Assembly (NCBI GenBank): GCA_001465015.1
Contig: LNEO01000108.1
Location: forward strand, 1-64,000
Length of the DNA stretch: 64,000 nt
Reading direction: 5' to 3'
Source: Deltaproteobacteria bacterium Ga0077539
Lineage (GTDB): Bacteria; Myxococcota_A; Polyangia; Polyangiales; Ga0077539
A program made the position numbers and the translations under genes. Positions 1-8,476 of the stretch are shown piece after piece (position 1 is the stretch's first letter; every line of letters starts with the position of its first letter). The notes below the pieces were generated by a model. That model was not told the origin of the DNA. It made no database searches and was given only the letters and a program-made list of their open reading frames with translations.

Positions 1-1623
1 GACGCCGTTGCAGTTGTTGTCCAAGCCGTCGCACACCTCGGCGCCGCCCGTCACGCCGGTGCACGCGCCCCACGTCCCCATCGGCTGCGGCGTCATCTGC
101 TGCACGCACGTCTCGGTCCCCGCGCGGCACACGCCGATCGTCGAGCCGCACGGTCGCGTGATCATCCCTTCGTCGATCTGTCCGTCGCAGTCGTTGTCGC
201 GGCCGTCGCACACCTCCGCGGTCGGCGTGCACGAGCTGCAAAACGCTTGCGTCGCGCACGCGGGATCCGCGCAGTCCGTCGCCCCGTCACAGTCGTTGTC
301 ACGACCGTCCGTGCACTGCGCCTGCGTCATTTCTGCGCCGATCACGATCGGAGGCGCGTTGCAGATCGCCTGCGTTTGGTCTGCGGGATTGCAGGCGAAC
401 ACGCCGGGCGAAGAGCACGCCATGTTCGTCACCGTGCACGCGCCGCCGATGTTGAAGTCCTCGTCGATCAGCCCGTCACAGTCGTCGTCGATCCCGTTGC
501 ACAGCTCGACCAGCTGCGATCGCGCGACGATGTCCGCGATCGCGCGAGAGATGGTCGCTTCGTTGGTCGCCACGAACCCAGTGCCCGTGCCTCCTGCGGC
601 CGCGATCGCGTTGATGCTCGCCGTCGAGACGCCGGTGCCGAAGCCGATGACGTACGTTCGGGTGCGAAACGCCGACTGCTCGTTCGCGCCAGCGACGACG
701 TCGTAACAGTCACCATCGTTGTTGAGGTCCTGGTTGAACTCACCGGCGTCCGTCGTATCTCCGTCACCGTTGAGGTCGACTCGAAGACACCCGAGGTTGC
801 GCGCGTTGATCGCCGCGCCGGTGGAGGTCGACGACAAGTTGCAGCCGAGCGCGTTGGAGGTCGAGCAACACTCCTCGCCGTCCGTCAGAAGAATCACGTT
901 CATCGGGCGACAGCGGCCGAACGGATCGGGAGCGCCAGTGCCGTTGAAGTTGAGGTAGGGAGAGCGGTTGGTCGGAGCGAGGAGATTGCGCAGGTAATTT
1001 CCAGCGTGTCGCAGCGACCCTGCCATGGGCGTGTAGCGCGTGTTGGCGCTCTCTTCCCAGTTGACGTTGTCTCCGGGCGGAACGTACCGAAGCTCGGGAC
1101 CCCCAGACGCGCCGGCAGGCGGTGTTGTCGTACAGCTCGACCAGGTTCCATCGCCCCACGCGCGAAGGAGCGGCTGTTGGCTGTCCGCGAGCGGCACCCA
1201 GAGCGACCCGCCGTCGTTGCAGCCGTACCACGGGAAGGGAAACCCCATGTTCGCCATCGGATTCGGCCCTGGAATCGCCCCGGGAAACGCATACAAACAG
1301 CCGCTCGTGCCGCAGCCGAAGCCAGGTCCCGCCCGAAGGTGCGGGACCGCTGCGTTACAGGTGAGGCCGTAGGTCATCATGCCCCAGATGCCGTCGCCGA
1401 AGCCGTCCGCGAGGTTGCGAACGACGCACGCAGCGACGGAGATTCGGCTCGGGTCGTAGCCGCACGAGTTCGCGCCTGCGTCCGTCGCCCGCATCGAGCC
1501 CGAGCTGTCGACGATCATTAGAAAGTGCGGCTTGATGATCGTCTGGCTGTGCGCGGGTGCGGACGCCAACGTGATCCACGAGCCTGCCGCGAGCCCGATT
1601 GCGGAGCGAAGCATCTTCTTCAT
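1..1623 (-). CDS. VWA-domain surface protein with MopE-like Cys/Asp repeats (C-terminus outside window)
   Basis: This reading frame is open from the ATG at 1623 to the window edge (541 codons, no stop), so the C-terminus is missing. An N-terminal signal peptide (about residues 1-26, ending near APAHS) is followed by a von Willebrand factor A domain whose MIDAS motif DSSGSM starts at D39. The VWA part ends near residue 370. After it come at least four copies of a CDGxDNDCDG-type motif, two of them followed by IDE. These resemble the putative metal-binding motif of MopE (PF11617) that is common in secreted myxobacterial proteins. The role is probably as a secreted or surface-anchored adhesion or metal-binding protein; the ligand is unknown. 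A MYXO-CTERM or similar anchor may lie in the missing part. Confidence 0.85.
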   Translation of the reverse strand, partial: MKKMLRSAIGLAAGSWITLASAPAHSQTIIKPHFLMIVDSSGSMRATDAGANSCGYDPSRISVAACVVRNLADGFGDGIWGMMTYGLTCNAAVPHLRAGPGFGCGTSGCLYAFPGAIPGPNPMANMGFPFPWYGCNDGGSLWVPLADSQQPLLRAWGDGTWSSCTTTPPAGASGGPELRYVPPGDNVNWEESANTRYTPMAGSLRHAGNYLRNLLAPTNRSPYLNFNGTGAPDPFGRCRPMNVILLTDGEECCSTSNALGCNLSSTSTGAAINARNLGCLRVDLNGDGDTTDAGEFNQDLNNDGDCYDVVAGANEQSAFRTRTYVIGFGTGVSTASINAIAAAGGTGTGFVATNEATISRAIADIVARSQLVELCNGIDDDCDGLIDEDFNIGGACTVTNMACSSPGVFACNPADQTQAICNAPPIVIGAEMTQAQCTDGRDNDCDGATDCADPACATQAFCSSCTPTAEVCDGRDNDCDGQIDEGMITRPCGSTIGVCRAGTETCVQQMTPQPMGTWGACTGVTGGAEVCDGLDNNCNGV

Positions 1624-1784
1624 GGCCGAGTAGTCTCCAGCGCGATGACAGGCACCGCGACGTTCACTGAAGACTACCTGCTCGAACGCTCGTCGCGCGA
1701 GACCTTCGCGCATAGGGCGCGGGCGATTCGCGTCCGTGTCGGGCGCCATGCACCCACAGGTAGGAGCCCTCGCCGCTCTTGCAT

Positions 1785-3299
1785 CTACGCTGGCAGGCGC
1801 AGGCCAGGTCCGCTCGCGCCGCCCTTCGGGCTCTCGACGTGCAGCTCGGCCACGGGATCGGCGCAGTAGAGGGCGCTGTAGAGGCCCGCGGGGCGATGGT
1901 TGCCCGAGTCCCCGACGCCGCCGAACGGCAGGCGCGACGAGCTGCCGACGGTCCCGCGGTTCCAGTTGACGATTCCCGCAGACAGCTCATCCGCGATGGA
2001 TCGAAACCGCTCGAGTGACTGGGTGAACACCGCGGCCGCGAGGCCGAAGCGCGTCGCGTTCGCCCGTTGGATCGCTCGTTCGACGAGCGAGCGTTCGTCG
2101 CCGCCGATCACTTCGACGAACACGAGCGGCGCGAACCACTCGCGCGCGCCGAGCTCGTCTGCGAGTGCGTCCTTCGCCACGTACACGCCCGGCCGAAGGT
2201 AGTAGCCCTCGACGCCTTCGACCTCGATCCGACGCAGCGCCGCGTGTTCGTCGAGCGAAGGACGGAAGGCGTTCACCAAGGACAGCGCCTCTTCGCGGGA
2301 CGCTTCGTTGATGACCGGCCCCAGAAACGCTCCGTCCATCGACGGCGGTCCGATCACGCTCTCGCGCGCCGCGTAGGAGAGCCGGTCGATGACCGTCTTG
2401 GCGACGCGCTCGTGCACGAACACGCGACGCACCGCGGTGCATCGCTGACCGGCGGTGACGAACGCGCTGAACGCGATCTCTCGACACGCATAGTCGAGGT
2501 CGGCGTCGTCGAGGACGATCGCCGGGTTGTTTCCGCCCATCTCGAGCGCGAGCATTCGTCCTGCAAAATCGCTGCTCGCACGCAATATCGCGCGACCGAC
2601 CTGGGTGCTCCCCGTGAACATCACGCCGTCGACACGCGGGTCTGCGACCAACGCCTGCGCGACGTCGCCCGCGCCCTGCACGACGTTGATGACCCCCGCG
2701 GGAAAGCCCGCTTCCAACAGGCAATCCGCGAGCAGCTCACCCACTTGCGGCGCCTTTTCGCTCGGCTTGAACACGACGGTGTTTCCCGCAGCCAACAGGG
2801 GAACGATGTGGCCGTTCGCAAGGTGCGCAGGAAAATTGAAGGGTCCCAGCACCACGCACACGCCCACCGGGCGGTAGCGAACGAAGGCTCCCGGCTCGAC
2901 CTCGCGTGGGGTCACCAGTTGTTGACCCGCGCCGAGGGTGATGTCGACCTTCGCGACCAGGGCGTCAGCCTCGGTGCGCGCCTCCCAGAGCGGCTTTCCC
3001 ACGGCGCGCGCGATGGCGATGGCGATGGCGTCCCGACGCGCGACGAGCGCGTGTCGATAGCGCAAGAGGCACTCGCGCCGTACGTCGAAGCTCGCTCGCC
3101 TCCAAGCGCCGAGCGCCGCGCTCGCCGCGGAGACCGCTCGGTGAGCGTTTGGCACCGCCGAAGAAAATTCGCCGATGACGTCGGCGAAATCGGCCGGAGA
3201 AACGGCGGTGAACCGCGCGGAGTCGCTCGCTTCGCTGCGCACGAACTCGGTGCCGATCAGGTCGCCTTTGCCCTCGACGGGCGCGCTTCGAACACTCAT
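1785..3299 (-). CDS. astD: Aldehyde dehydrogenase, AstD-like succinylglutamate-semialdehyde dehydrogenase
   Basis: This is an NAD-dependent aldehyde dehydrogenase of 504 residues. AstD oxidises N-succinylglutamate semialdehyde to N-succinylglutamate in the arginine succinyltransferase pathway. Visible motifs are GPFNFP (catalytic Asn about N155), the nucleotide loop FTGSTQVGR, LEMGGNNP with general base E253, and TAGQRCTA with nucleophile C287. The LEMGGNNP form is typical of AstD. I chose ATG at 3299 because it lies next to the conserved N-terminus; an in-frame ATG 63 bases upstream would add a poor, unconserved leader. No other ast gene is nearby, so the substrate is inferred from the motif pattern only. 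The gene is divergent from the secreted-protein gene at 3352. Confidence 0.85.
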   Translation of the reverse strand: MSVRSAPVEGKGDLIGTEFVRSEASDSARFTAVSPADFADVIGEFSSAVPNAHRAVSAASAALGAWRRASFDVRRECLLRYRHALVARRDAIAIAIARAVGKPLWEARTEADALVAKVDITLGAGQQLVTPREVEPGAFVRYRPVGVCVVLGPFNFPAHLANGHIVPLLAAGNTVVFKPSEKAPQVGELLADCLLEAGFPAGVINVVQGAGDVAQALVADPRVDGVMFTGSTQVGRAILRASSDFAGRMLALEMGGNNPAIVLDDADLDYACREIAFSAFVTAGQRCTAVRRVFVHERVAKTVIDRLSYAARESVIGPPSMDGAFLGPVINEASREEALSLVNAFRPSLDEHAALRRIEVEGVEGYYLRPGVYVAKDALADELGAREWFAPLVFVEVIGGDERSLVERAIQRANATRFGLAAAVFTQSLERFRSIADELSAGIVNWNRGTVGSSSRLPFGGVGDSGNHRPAGLYSALYCADPVAELHVESPKGGASGPGLRLPA

Positions 3300-3351
3300 G
3301 GCGAACTCGAAAGTAACACTCTGCTCTCGAGGGCCGTAGACTTCGCGCGCT

Positions 3352-4359
3352 GTGAGGTTCACTCAACGTTTCGTCCTGGTCGCGCTGGCGGTCGCGCCCT
3401 TCGGCGCGGGCCAGTCGGCAGCGCAGACCTTCGTCGGCCCGCGATCGCCCGCGGAGATCGCCGCGCACGACCCGCGCGCCGCGGTCGACGCCGAGCTCGC
3501 CGGGCGTCGACCGTTGCTCCGAGCGCGTGGAGACACAACGGCGCTCGTGGCTCGCCGCGTGCGCGAGGGCAGTCGAGGCGAAGCGGTGTTCACGCTCGCG
3601 CCGCGCGGTCGGCCATCGACGCCAGAGCGATGCTACTTGCTGGTGGGAGCTGCGGGAGGCACGACGAACTTCGCCGTTCGCCTGCCGAACTTCGCGACGC
3701 CTCGCGAGGTGCAGATCGCCGCGGCCGCGCGTGGCGGCGTGAGCAGCACTCGATTTTGTGTGCCTTCGAGCGCTGGGCCCATCAGCGCGACCGCCGCGGT
3801 GTCGACGTCCGTGGCTGTTCGGTGGGCGGTCGCGGTGCTCGAAGCGCCGCCGCCGCAGGCGATCGTCGAAGAGCTCCCGGATGTCGGCGCGAGCGCGCGC
3901 GAGCGGCTGGCCCGAGCGCTCTCCAGCGCAAACGGAGCAGGCGCGGCCGACGCCGGCGCATCGACGGGCGGCGCGCGCGCGACGCTCGAGATCGGCGGAG
4001 GCGATCTTGATTTCGTGGGTCGACAGATCCGCGAGGCGTACGCGGCAGTCAACGGCGCGCGCGCGGTGACGACCGCCGCGCGCGTCACGCTGCAGACCGC
4101 CAACGAGCACGCCGTGAGCGCGCGGCTCGAGCTGGGTCGGTGCTACGAAGCGGCGGCGTTCGGCGTTCCGTCGGTGGCGGACATCGACGTGTCGTGGTTC
4201 GACTCGACCGGCGCGCGCGTGGCGCAAGACAACGGCCGGCGCAGCAGCGAACGAGTCCGTTTTTGCCCCACGCTGAGCGGAACGTACCGCGCCTCGGCGC
4301 GGGTCTTCGCAGGCGGCGGCCTCGTGCTGTTGCAGCTCCTCGAGGTGCCCACATCGTGA
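3352..4359 (+). CDS. Secreted protein of unknown function
   Basis: The 335-residue product starts with GTG and has a clear signal peptide (about residues 1-24, hydrophobic core LVALAVAPFGAG, cut near SAAQT). I recognise no domain. The body is rich in Ala/Arg/Glu, with two stretches that look like repeated beta-sandwich modules: each has a Cys near the sequence RCYLL or RCYEA and ends near a second Cys (RFCVP, RFCPT). This suggests two disulfide-stabilised PPC-like (bacterial pre-peptidase C-terminal-like) domains. The stop codon overlaps the GTG of the following transporter gene by 4 bases (GTGA), so the two are probably translated together. Confidence 0.75.
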   Translation: MRFTQRFVLVALAVAPFGAGQSAAQTFVGPRSPAEIAAHDPRAAVDAELAGRRPLLRARGDTTALVARRVREGSRGEAVFTLAPRGRPSTPERCYLLVGAAGGTTNFAVRLPNFATPREVQIAAAARGGVSSTRFCVPSSAGPISATAAVSTSVAVRWAVAVLEAPPPQAIVEELPDVGASARERLARALSSANGAGAADAGASTGGARATLEIGGGDLDFVGRQIREAYAAVNGARAVTTAARVTLQTANEHAVSARLELGRCYEAAAFGVPSVADIDVSWFDSTGARVAQDNGRRSSERVRFCPTLSGTYRASARVFAGGGLVLLQLLEVPTS

Positions 4360-5075
4360 AGTTCTTCGACAAGCGAACGCAGCTATTCGTCTACCTCGCC
4401 GCGATCTTCGTCGCGTCGCTCATCGTAGGCGACCTCATCGGCGGCAAGGCCGTCGCGATCAACATCTCGGTCGGATCGATACACTACTCGCAGCCGATGA
4501 GCGTGGGGCTCTTCGCGTTTCCCGTGACGTTCTTGCTGACCGACGCCGTCAACGAGTTCTACGGCCGCAAAGGCGCGCGATTTCTCACGTTTCTCGGGAT
4601 GTGGATAGCGATCTTCGCGTTCATCATCCTCAACGTCGCGCAGGTCCCGCGCAGCGAGCCCAACAGCTACTTTCGCGACGCGGAGTTCGACAAGGTCTTC
4701 GGCATCGGCGGACGTCTGTTTATCGCGTCGGTGCTGGCTTACCTCGTCGGGCAGTTTCTCGACATTCACGTGTTTCAGTTCTGGAAGGCCCTGACGCGCT
4801 CCAAGCACCTGTGGCTGCGCGCGACAGGCTCCACGCTCGCGTCCCAGATCGCCGACACGGTGATCATCAACTTCTTGTTCTGGTGGGCGATCCCGACGAT
4901 GTCCGGCGACGCGGCGCGCCCGCTCTCGTGGGTGGGAAAGAAGGCGTTCGGCGAGTACGTGCTGAAGTTCTTCATCGCCATCGCGCTCACGCCGGCGGTG
5001 TACGCGCTGCACGGCGTCATCACGCGACGGTTGGAGATCGAGCCAGCCCCGGTCGAGACCACGCCCGACCCGTGA
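4356..5075 (+). CDS. yhhQ: Queuosine precursor transporter, YhhQ/VUT family
   Basis: This is a 239-residue integral membrane protein with about six hydrophobic helices. It carries VUT family signatures (PF02592): the DLIGGKAV segment near the N-terminus, PVTFLLTDAVNEFYGRKGAR, and the TGSTLASQIADTVIINFLF helix. YhhQ of E. coli imports the queuosine precursors preQ0 and preQ1. The GTG at 4356 overlaps the upstream stop and places the start directly before the first conserved segment; an upstream in-frame start at 4140 would run antisense-like Arg-rich sequence and is rejected. The same window holds queE and queD at 58-59 kb, so the cell may both make and salvage queuosine precursors. Confidence 0.88.
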   Translation: MKFFDKRTQLFVYLAAIFVASLIVGDLIGGKAVAINISVGSIHYSQPMSVGLFAFPVTFLLTDAVNEFYGRKGARFLTFLGMWIAIFAFIILNVAQVPRSEPNSYFRDAEFDKVFGIGGRLFIASVLAYLVGQFLDIHVFQFWKALTRSKHLWLRATGSTLASQIADTVIINFLFWWAIPTMSGDAARPLSWVGKKAFGEYVLKFFIAIALTPAVYALHGVITRRLEIEPAPVETTPDP

Positions 5076-5117
5076 TGCGCTGGCGGGATGCGCGCGGGTT
5101 CTCCCCGCGAGCGCCGA

Positions 5118-5960
5118 TCAACGACGACGGAGCGACGAGCTGGCGGCCCGCCCGTGCGCAGGGCGATCGCTGGACGACCTTGCGCTGGCGACGCGACGGC
5201 GGCGCGGTCTCGGTCGGGGCTTGATCCCCTCGACGCACTGCGCATCTCCCGAAGGACAGGCGATTCGCACGTGAAAGTGGTTGGTGTGCGGAAGCGCGTG
5301 CGTCGGCTGGTGCACGACGAGCTGCGCGCGCACGAGCAGCATCGGTCGCGCGTTGATCGAGCGAGCGTGGTCGATGAGCAGCGATCGCAGCGGAGAAGAG
5401 ACGAAGATGTGCTCGACGCGGACCGCGGGATCCTCGAGGAGCGCCGCGACGAGCGCCCAGTTGCGAGCGACGTCGAAGCGCCACGGTCCGCCGGCGATCG
5501 GGAGCCCGCGGCCGTTGAACGACACGTAGTCGTCCAGCACCCGGGCGCGGCCTCTGGCGTCGCGCGCATAGAAGGCGATGTCCACGTCGCGCCCGGACTG
5601 GTGCGAAGCGTGGTGCCCGATCGGCCCGCCGTCATGATCGGACATGTCCCCGACCGTCAGTCGGCTCCCCGGAAAGTCCCTCGCGACCGCCGCCGAGGCC
5701 CTCCTGAGCATGGCCACCAGCTCTTCGGTGCCGTGGTGGTGGCGCCGCCCCGGTAGGTAGCGAACCCGCGCGTCCTCAACGAGGCGGACGCCATTCGCGA
5801 GGGATCCTCCGTTCGCGTAGCCCATCGAGTACGAGGGGGGCCTCTCTCGTACGCGTCGGCTTCGTCGCCGCTCCGAGCCGCTCCTCGACTGCGCAAAGGC
5901 GGACGAGACGACCATCAAAAACGCGACGGCGACCCACAGGGGACGAAGCTTCGGGCTCAT
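5118..5960 (-). CDS. MepA-like murein endopeptidase (peptidase family M74)
   Basis: A signal peptide (about residues 1-23, ending AFAQ) precedes a MepA-type LAS metallopeptidase domain. MepA cleaves D-Ala-meso-DAP cross-links in peptidoglycan in the periplasm. The zinc-binding and active-site motifs are HASHQSGRDVDI (H120, D127) and HTNHFHVRI (H228, H230), matching the M74 pattern HxSHQSGxDVD and HFHVR. The Gly-Trp-His region before them (MGYANGGSLANG) also fits. The protein is 280 residues and ends in an Arg-rich tail of about 35 residues that is not part of the family fold. It is transcribed divergently from lexA, with a 106-base shared intergenic region. Confidence 0.85.
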   Translation of the reverse strand: MSPKLRPLWVAVAFLMVVSSAFAQSRSGSERRRSRRVRERPPSYSMGYANGGSLANGVRLVEDARVRYLPGRRHHHGTEELVAMLRRASAAVARDFPGSRLTVGDMSDHDGGPIGHHASHQSGRDVDIAFYARDARGRARVLDDYVSFNGRGLPIAGGPWRFDVARNWALVAALLEDPAVRVEHIFVSSPLRSLLIDHARSINARPMLLVRAQLVVHQPTHALPHTNHFHVRIACPSGDAQCVEGIKPRPRPRRRRVASARSSSDRPAHGRAASSSLRRR

Positions 5961-6027
5961 CGCAACCTCACGACTCGCTCGGTTAGCACCCAGCCAACAA
6001 CCGCAGAAAGAAAGCGACGAAACGAAT

Positions 6028-6057
6028 TTGACAGGCTGCGCTTGCGTTCAGTAGGGT
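6028..6057 (+). promoter_or_regulatory. Probable lexA promoter
   Basis: A perfect TTGACA lies at 6028-6033, and 18 bases later TAGGGT (6052-6057) is an acceptable -10 element, 10 bases before the lexA ATG. The transcript would be nearly leaderless, which fits the lack of a clear Shine-Dalgarno sequence before the ATG. The -10 assignment is the weak part. Confidence 0.5.
6036..6052 (+). promoter_or_regulatory. LexA self-operator, Myxococcus-type box
   Basis: The sequence CTGCGCTTGCGTTCAGT matches the published Myxococcus xanthus LexA box CTRHAMRYBYGTTCAGS (recalled from the literature) at 14 of 17 positions, including the invariant GTTCAG half. It sits between the -35 and -10 elements, directly before lexA, which is where an autoregulatory operator is expected. 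It could also affect the divergent MepA-like gene. Confidence 0.55.
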
Positions 6058-6066
6058 GCTGAATAG

Positions 6067-6762
6067 ATGGACACCCTGCAGCCCCTCACTGAACGCCAAA
6101 AGATTGTCCTCGATTTCATCAAGCAGTCGATTCGCGAGCGGGGCTATCCGCCATCGCTCCGTGAGATCGGCGCGCACATGGGGATCAAGAGCACCAACGG
6201 GGTCAACGACCACCTGACGGCGCTCGAGCGCAAGGGCTACCTCCGTCGAGACTCGATGAAGTCGCGCGCGCTTCAGCCGACCGAGCCGCACGATCGCGTC
6301 GCGGCGCACAGCGAGCCCGTCGCTGTCGAGAGCGACTCGAAGCCCGCCAACGAGGACGGGACGCTTCGCGTCGAGGTCAAGGGCACCGTCGCCGCCGGCG
6401 GGCTCAACGACCTCTACGAGTCCAGCCGCGGCTCCTTCGCGATCGATCGCGCGCTCCTCGGCACGCCCACGGCAGCCGAGGTCTTCGCGCTCGAGGTGCA
6501 GGGCGACTCGATGATCGACGCGGGGATTCACGAAGGCGACACCGTGTTCGTCCGCCGCGCCAGCGACGCGAAGAAGGGCGACATCGTGGTGGCGCGAGTG
6601 AACGGGACCGGGACGCTCAAGCGGTACTTTCCCGAGAAGGACCAGGTGCGCCTTCAGCCCGAGAACAAGAAGTACTCGCCGATCATCGTCCCCAGGGCGC
6701 GGATGGAGCACAGCGAGTTCGCGATCGTCGGCGTAGTGACCGGGCTCTTTCGCAAGATCTGA
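6067..6762 (+). CDS. lexA: LexA, SOS response repressor
   Basis: LexA represses DNA-damage genes and cleaves itself when RecA filaments form. The 231-residue protein has the N-terminal winged helix (LTERQKIVLDFI, then GYPPSLREIG and NGVNDHLTALERKGYL), a linker of about 30 residues, and the S24 peptidase domain. The scissile bond is A110-G111 (KGTVAAGG), and the catalytic pair is S148 in GDSMI and K185 in TGTLKRY. It is about 30 residues longer than the E. coli protein because of a longer linker. Its own probable operator lies just upstream. The next gene downstream starts 145 bases away, so lexA is probably a single-gene unit. Confidence 0.96.
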   Translation: MDTLQPLTERQKIVLDFIKQSIRERGYPPSLREIGAHMGIKSTNGVNDHLTALERKGYLRRDSMKSRALQPTEPHDRVAAHSEPVAVESDSKPANEDGTLRVEVKGTVAAGGLNDLYESSRGSFAIDRALLGTPTAAEVFALEVQGDSMIDAGIHEGDTVFVRRASDAKKGDIVVARVNGTGTLKRYFPEKDQVRLQPENKKYSPIIVPRARMEHSEFAIVGVVTGLFRKI

Positions 6763-6907
6763 CCAGCGGGGGGCTCCTCGGGTGCGCTGGCGCAAGCGCC
6801 GGCGAACGAGCAAGCGTGGGCGCCGGGGGGCACGCGCTCGAGATCGTCGCGAGGCGCGGTTCCGCCTGGCGCCCTCGCGCACTACAATCACGGGTAGAGC
6901 AAAAATC

Positions 6908-7576
6908 ATGTTCGGCCCGATGATCGTAGGCGCCGCGGTCGCAGGCGCAGCGGGAGTCATGTCTCTCGTCAACCACTACCGAGGACAGCTCGGCCCGATG
7001 TCCGCGCGCGAAGCGCGGCTGTTGGCCTCGATGCCGATCACCCCGATCGCTCAGGCGCGAGGCGGGCTCATCAAGATCGCCGGTCGCGTCGTGGGGTCGG
7101 TGACCGAGCGGAGCTACTACCACCGTGTTCCGTGCGTCGCGCTGCAGCTCGATCACTACGAGGTGCGCGACAGCGTCAACGGACCGCAGCGCATGCTCCT
7201 GCGCAGCGAAAAGAAGCTCCACCCGTTCTTCGTCGAAGACGAGACCGGACGCGTCGCGGTGGACCCGAGCAACGCTCGAATCGACTACGTTCGCGACGGC
7301 ACCGACCTCGAGAGCACGATCGAAGAGAGCAGGCTCGTCAACGGCGACAAGGTCTTCATCCTCGCTGAGGTCCGCAGGTCTGGGCCGCGCGTCGTGCATC
7401 CCATGCGACACGCGCAGAACAACATCGAGTCGGGCATCGAGCTCGTCGGCTCGCCGCTCGTGACGTGGCGCACCGAGCCGGAGGTCTATCCCAAGCTCTC
7501 GCCGCCCACCGGCGGGGTGCTGCTGTCAGCGATGAGCGCGGCCTGCGCTGCGCTCGGCGCGGTGCTCGATTTGTGA
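6908..7576 (+). CDS. GIDE-domain membrane protein
   Basis: The 222-residue product has two hydrophobic stretches: residues 3-20 (GPMIVGAAVAGAAGVM) at the N-terminus and LLSAMSAACAALGAVLDL at the C-terminus. Between them is a domain that follows the GIDE pattern (PF12483, known from the mitochondrial E3 ligase MUL1 and many bacterial proteins): IKIAGRVVGSV, then PCVAL, then a PFFVEDETGRVAVDP motif, and RLVNGDKVFILAEV. There is no RING domain. The function in bacteria is unknown; a cell-envelope stress or membrane role is often assumed. ATG 6908 was chosen over the upstream Arg-rich extension. The stop overlaps the GTG of the next gene. Confidence 0.75.
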   Translation: MFGPMIVGAAVAGAAGVMSLVNHYRGQLGPMSAREARLLASMPITPIAQARGGLIKIAGRVVGSVTERSYYHRVPCVALQLDHYEVRDSVNGPQRMLLRSEKKLHPFFVEDETGRVAVDPSNARIDYVRDGTDLESTIEESRLVNGDKVFILAEVRRSGPRVVHPMRHAQNNIESGIELVGSPLVTWRTEPEVYPKLSPPTGGVLLSAMSAACAALGAVLDL

Positions 7577-8466
7577 ACACGAATCCATCTGTCGTCGTCG
7601 CGCCCGCGCCATGCGCGACCGAGCTCGTCTTTCACGGCCTCGCTCACCTCGCGGTGGGAGCGCACCACGCGTCGCTCGAGGATCCCGCGTATCTCCGATA
7701 CGCCCGCGAGGCCTACGGCGACTCGTGCTGCGAGACGCTCGCGCAAGACGGCGCGCTGCTCGGCGCGAGGATGGTTCGACACGACAACGTCGCCTTGCAC
7801 GCGCTGCCCGCCGCGCTCAGCACGACGCGGGCGATCGTGGCGTTGGCGCGCGATCCGGACGCGCTCGTCGAGGGGGCGCACCGCCCGTCGATCGACCAAT
7901 GCTTCGACAATGACCGCGAAGGAACCGAGTGGCTCCTGTGCGACCTCGCGCTGTGCGCGCGCGACTTCGAAGAGCGCTATCGCGACCGGGTGCGGCCCGC
8001 CGTCGAGCGCGCGTGCGAAGCGCTCGCGCCCGCGCTCATCGAGGCGCGCTCGGTCGCGCCAGACCTGGCTCGATTTCGTGTGTCGCTCTCGGCGACGCTC
8101 GGTCGCCGCGGGCGAGCGTTCGCTTCGCGCTGGCTGGTCGCAGGCGCGTCTGGGCTCTGGTCGGAGCACGGCGCCGAGCACTCCGCTGTGCTGCTCTTGC
8201 ACGAGCACGCCGTGACGACCGCGACGCACGCGGACTACCTGCGCGCCGAGTGGCACGCGATCACGACGCTCGCCGCGGCGATCGAACGCTCGACGCTTCG
8301 CGACGCGCACGCGCGGTGGGTCTCGTCGCTCGACCTTCGCGACCTCGCGGCGGGAGCGGCGCGCGCCGGGCTCGTCGACGAGCGAAGCGCTCGGCGCGTG
8401 ATCGAGGATCGAGCAGACCGAGCCGAAGCGCTGCGCGCTTGCGCAGCGCGCGCACAGACCCCGTGA
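7573..8466 (+). CDS. Hypothetical protein, coupled to GIDE-domain gene
   Basis: This 297-residue protein starts with a GTG that overlaps the upstream stop (GTGA). I recognise no family. It is soluble by composition, mostly alpha-helical and rich in Ala, Arg and Glu. It contains scattered His and Cys residues (FHGLAHLAVGAHHAS, DSCCETLAQ, SEHGAEHSAVLLLHEH) that could bind a metal, but no known metal motif is complete. There is no signal peptide or membrane segment. Translational coupling with the GIDE-domain gene suggests a common function. Confidence 0.75.
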   Translation: MNTNPSVVVAPAPCATELVFHGLAHLAVGAHHASLEDPAYLRYAREAYGDSCCETLAQDGALLGARMVRHDNVALHALPAALSTTRAIVALARDPDALVEGAHRPSIDQCFDNDREGTEWLLCDLALCARDFEERYRDRVRPAVERACEALAPALIEARSVAPDLARFRVSLSATLGRRGRAFASRWLVAGASGLWSEHGAEHSAVLLLHEHAVTTATHADYLRAEWHAITTLAAAIERSTLRDAHARWVSSLDLRDLAAGAARAGLVDERSARRVIEDRADRAEALRACAARAQTP

Positions 8467-8476
8467 TCGCGGCGTC

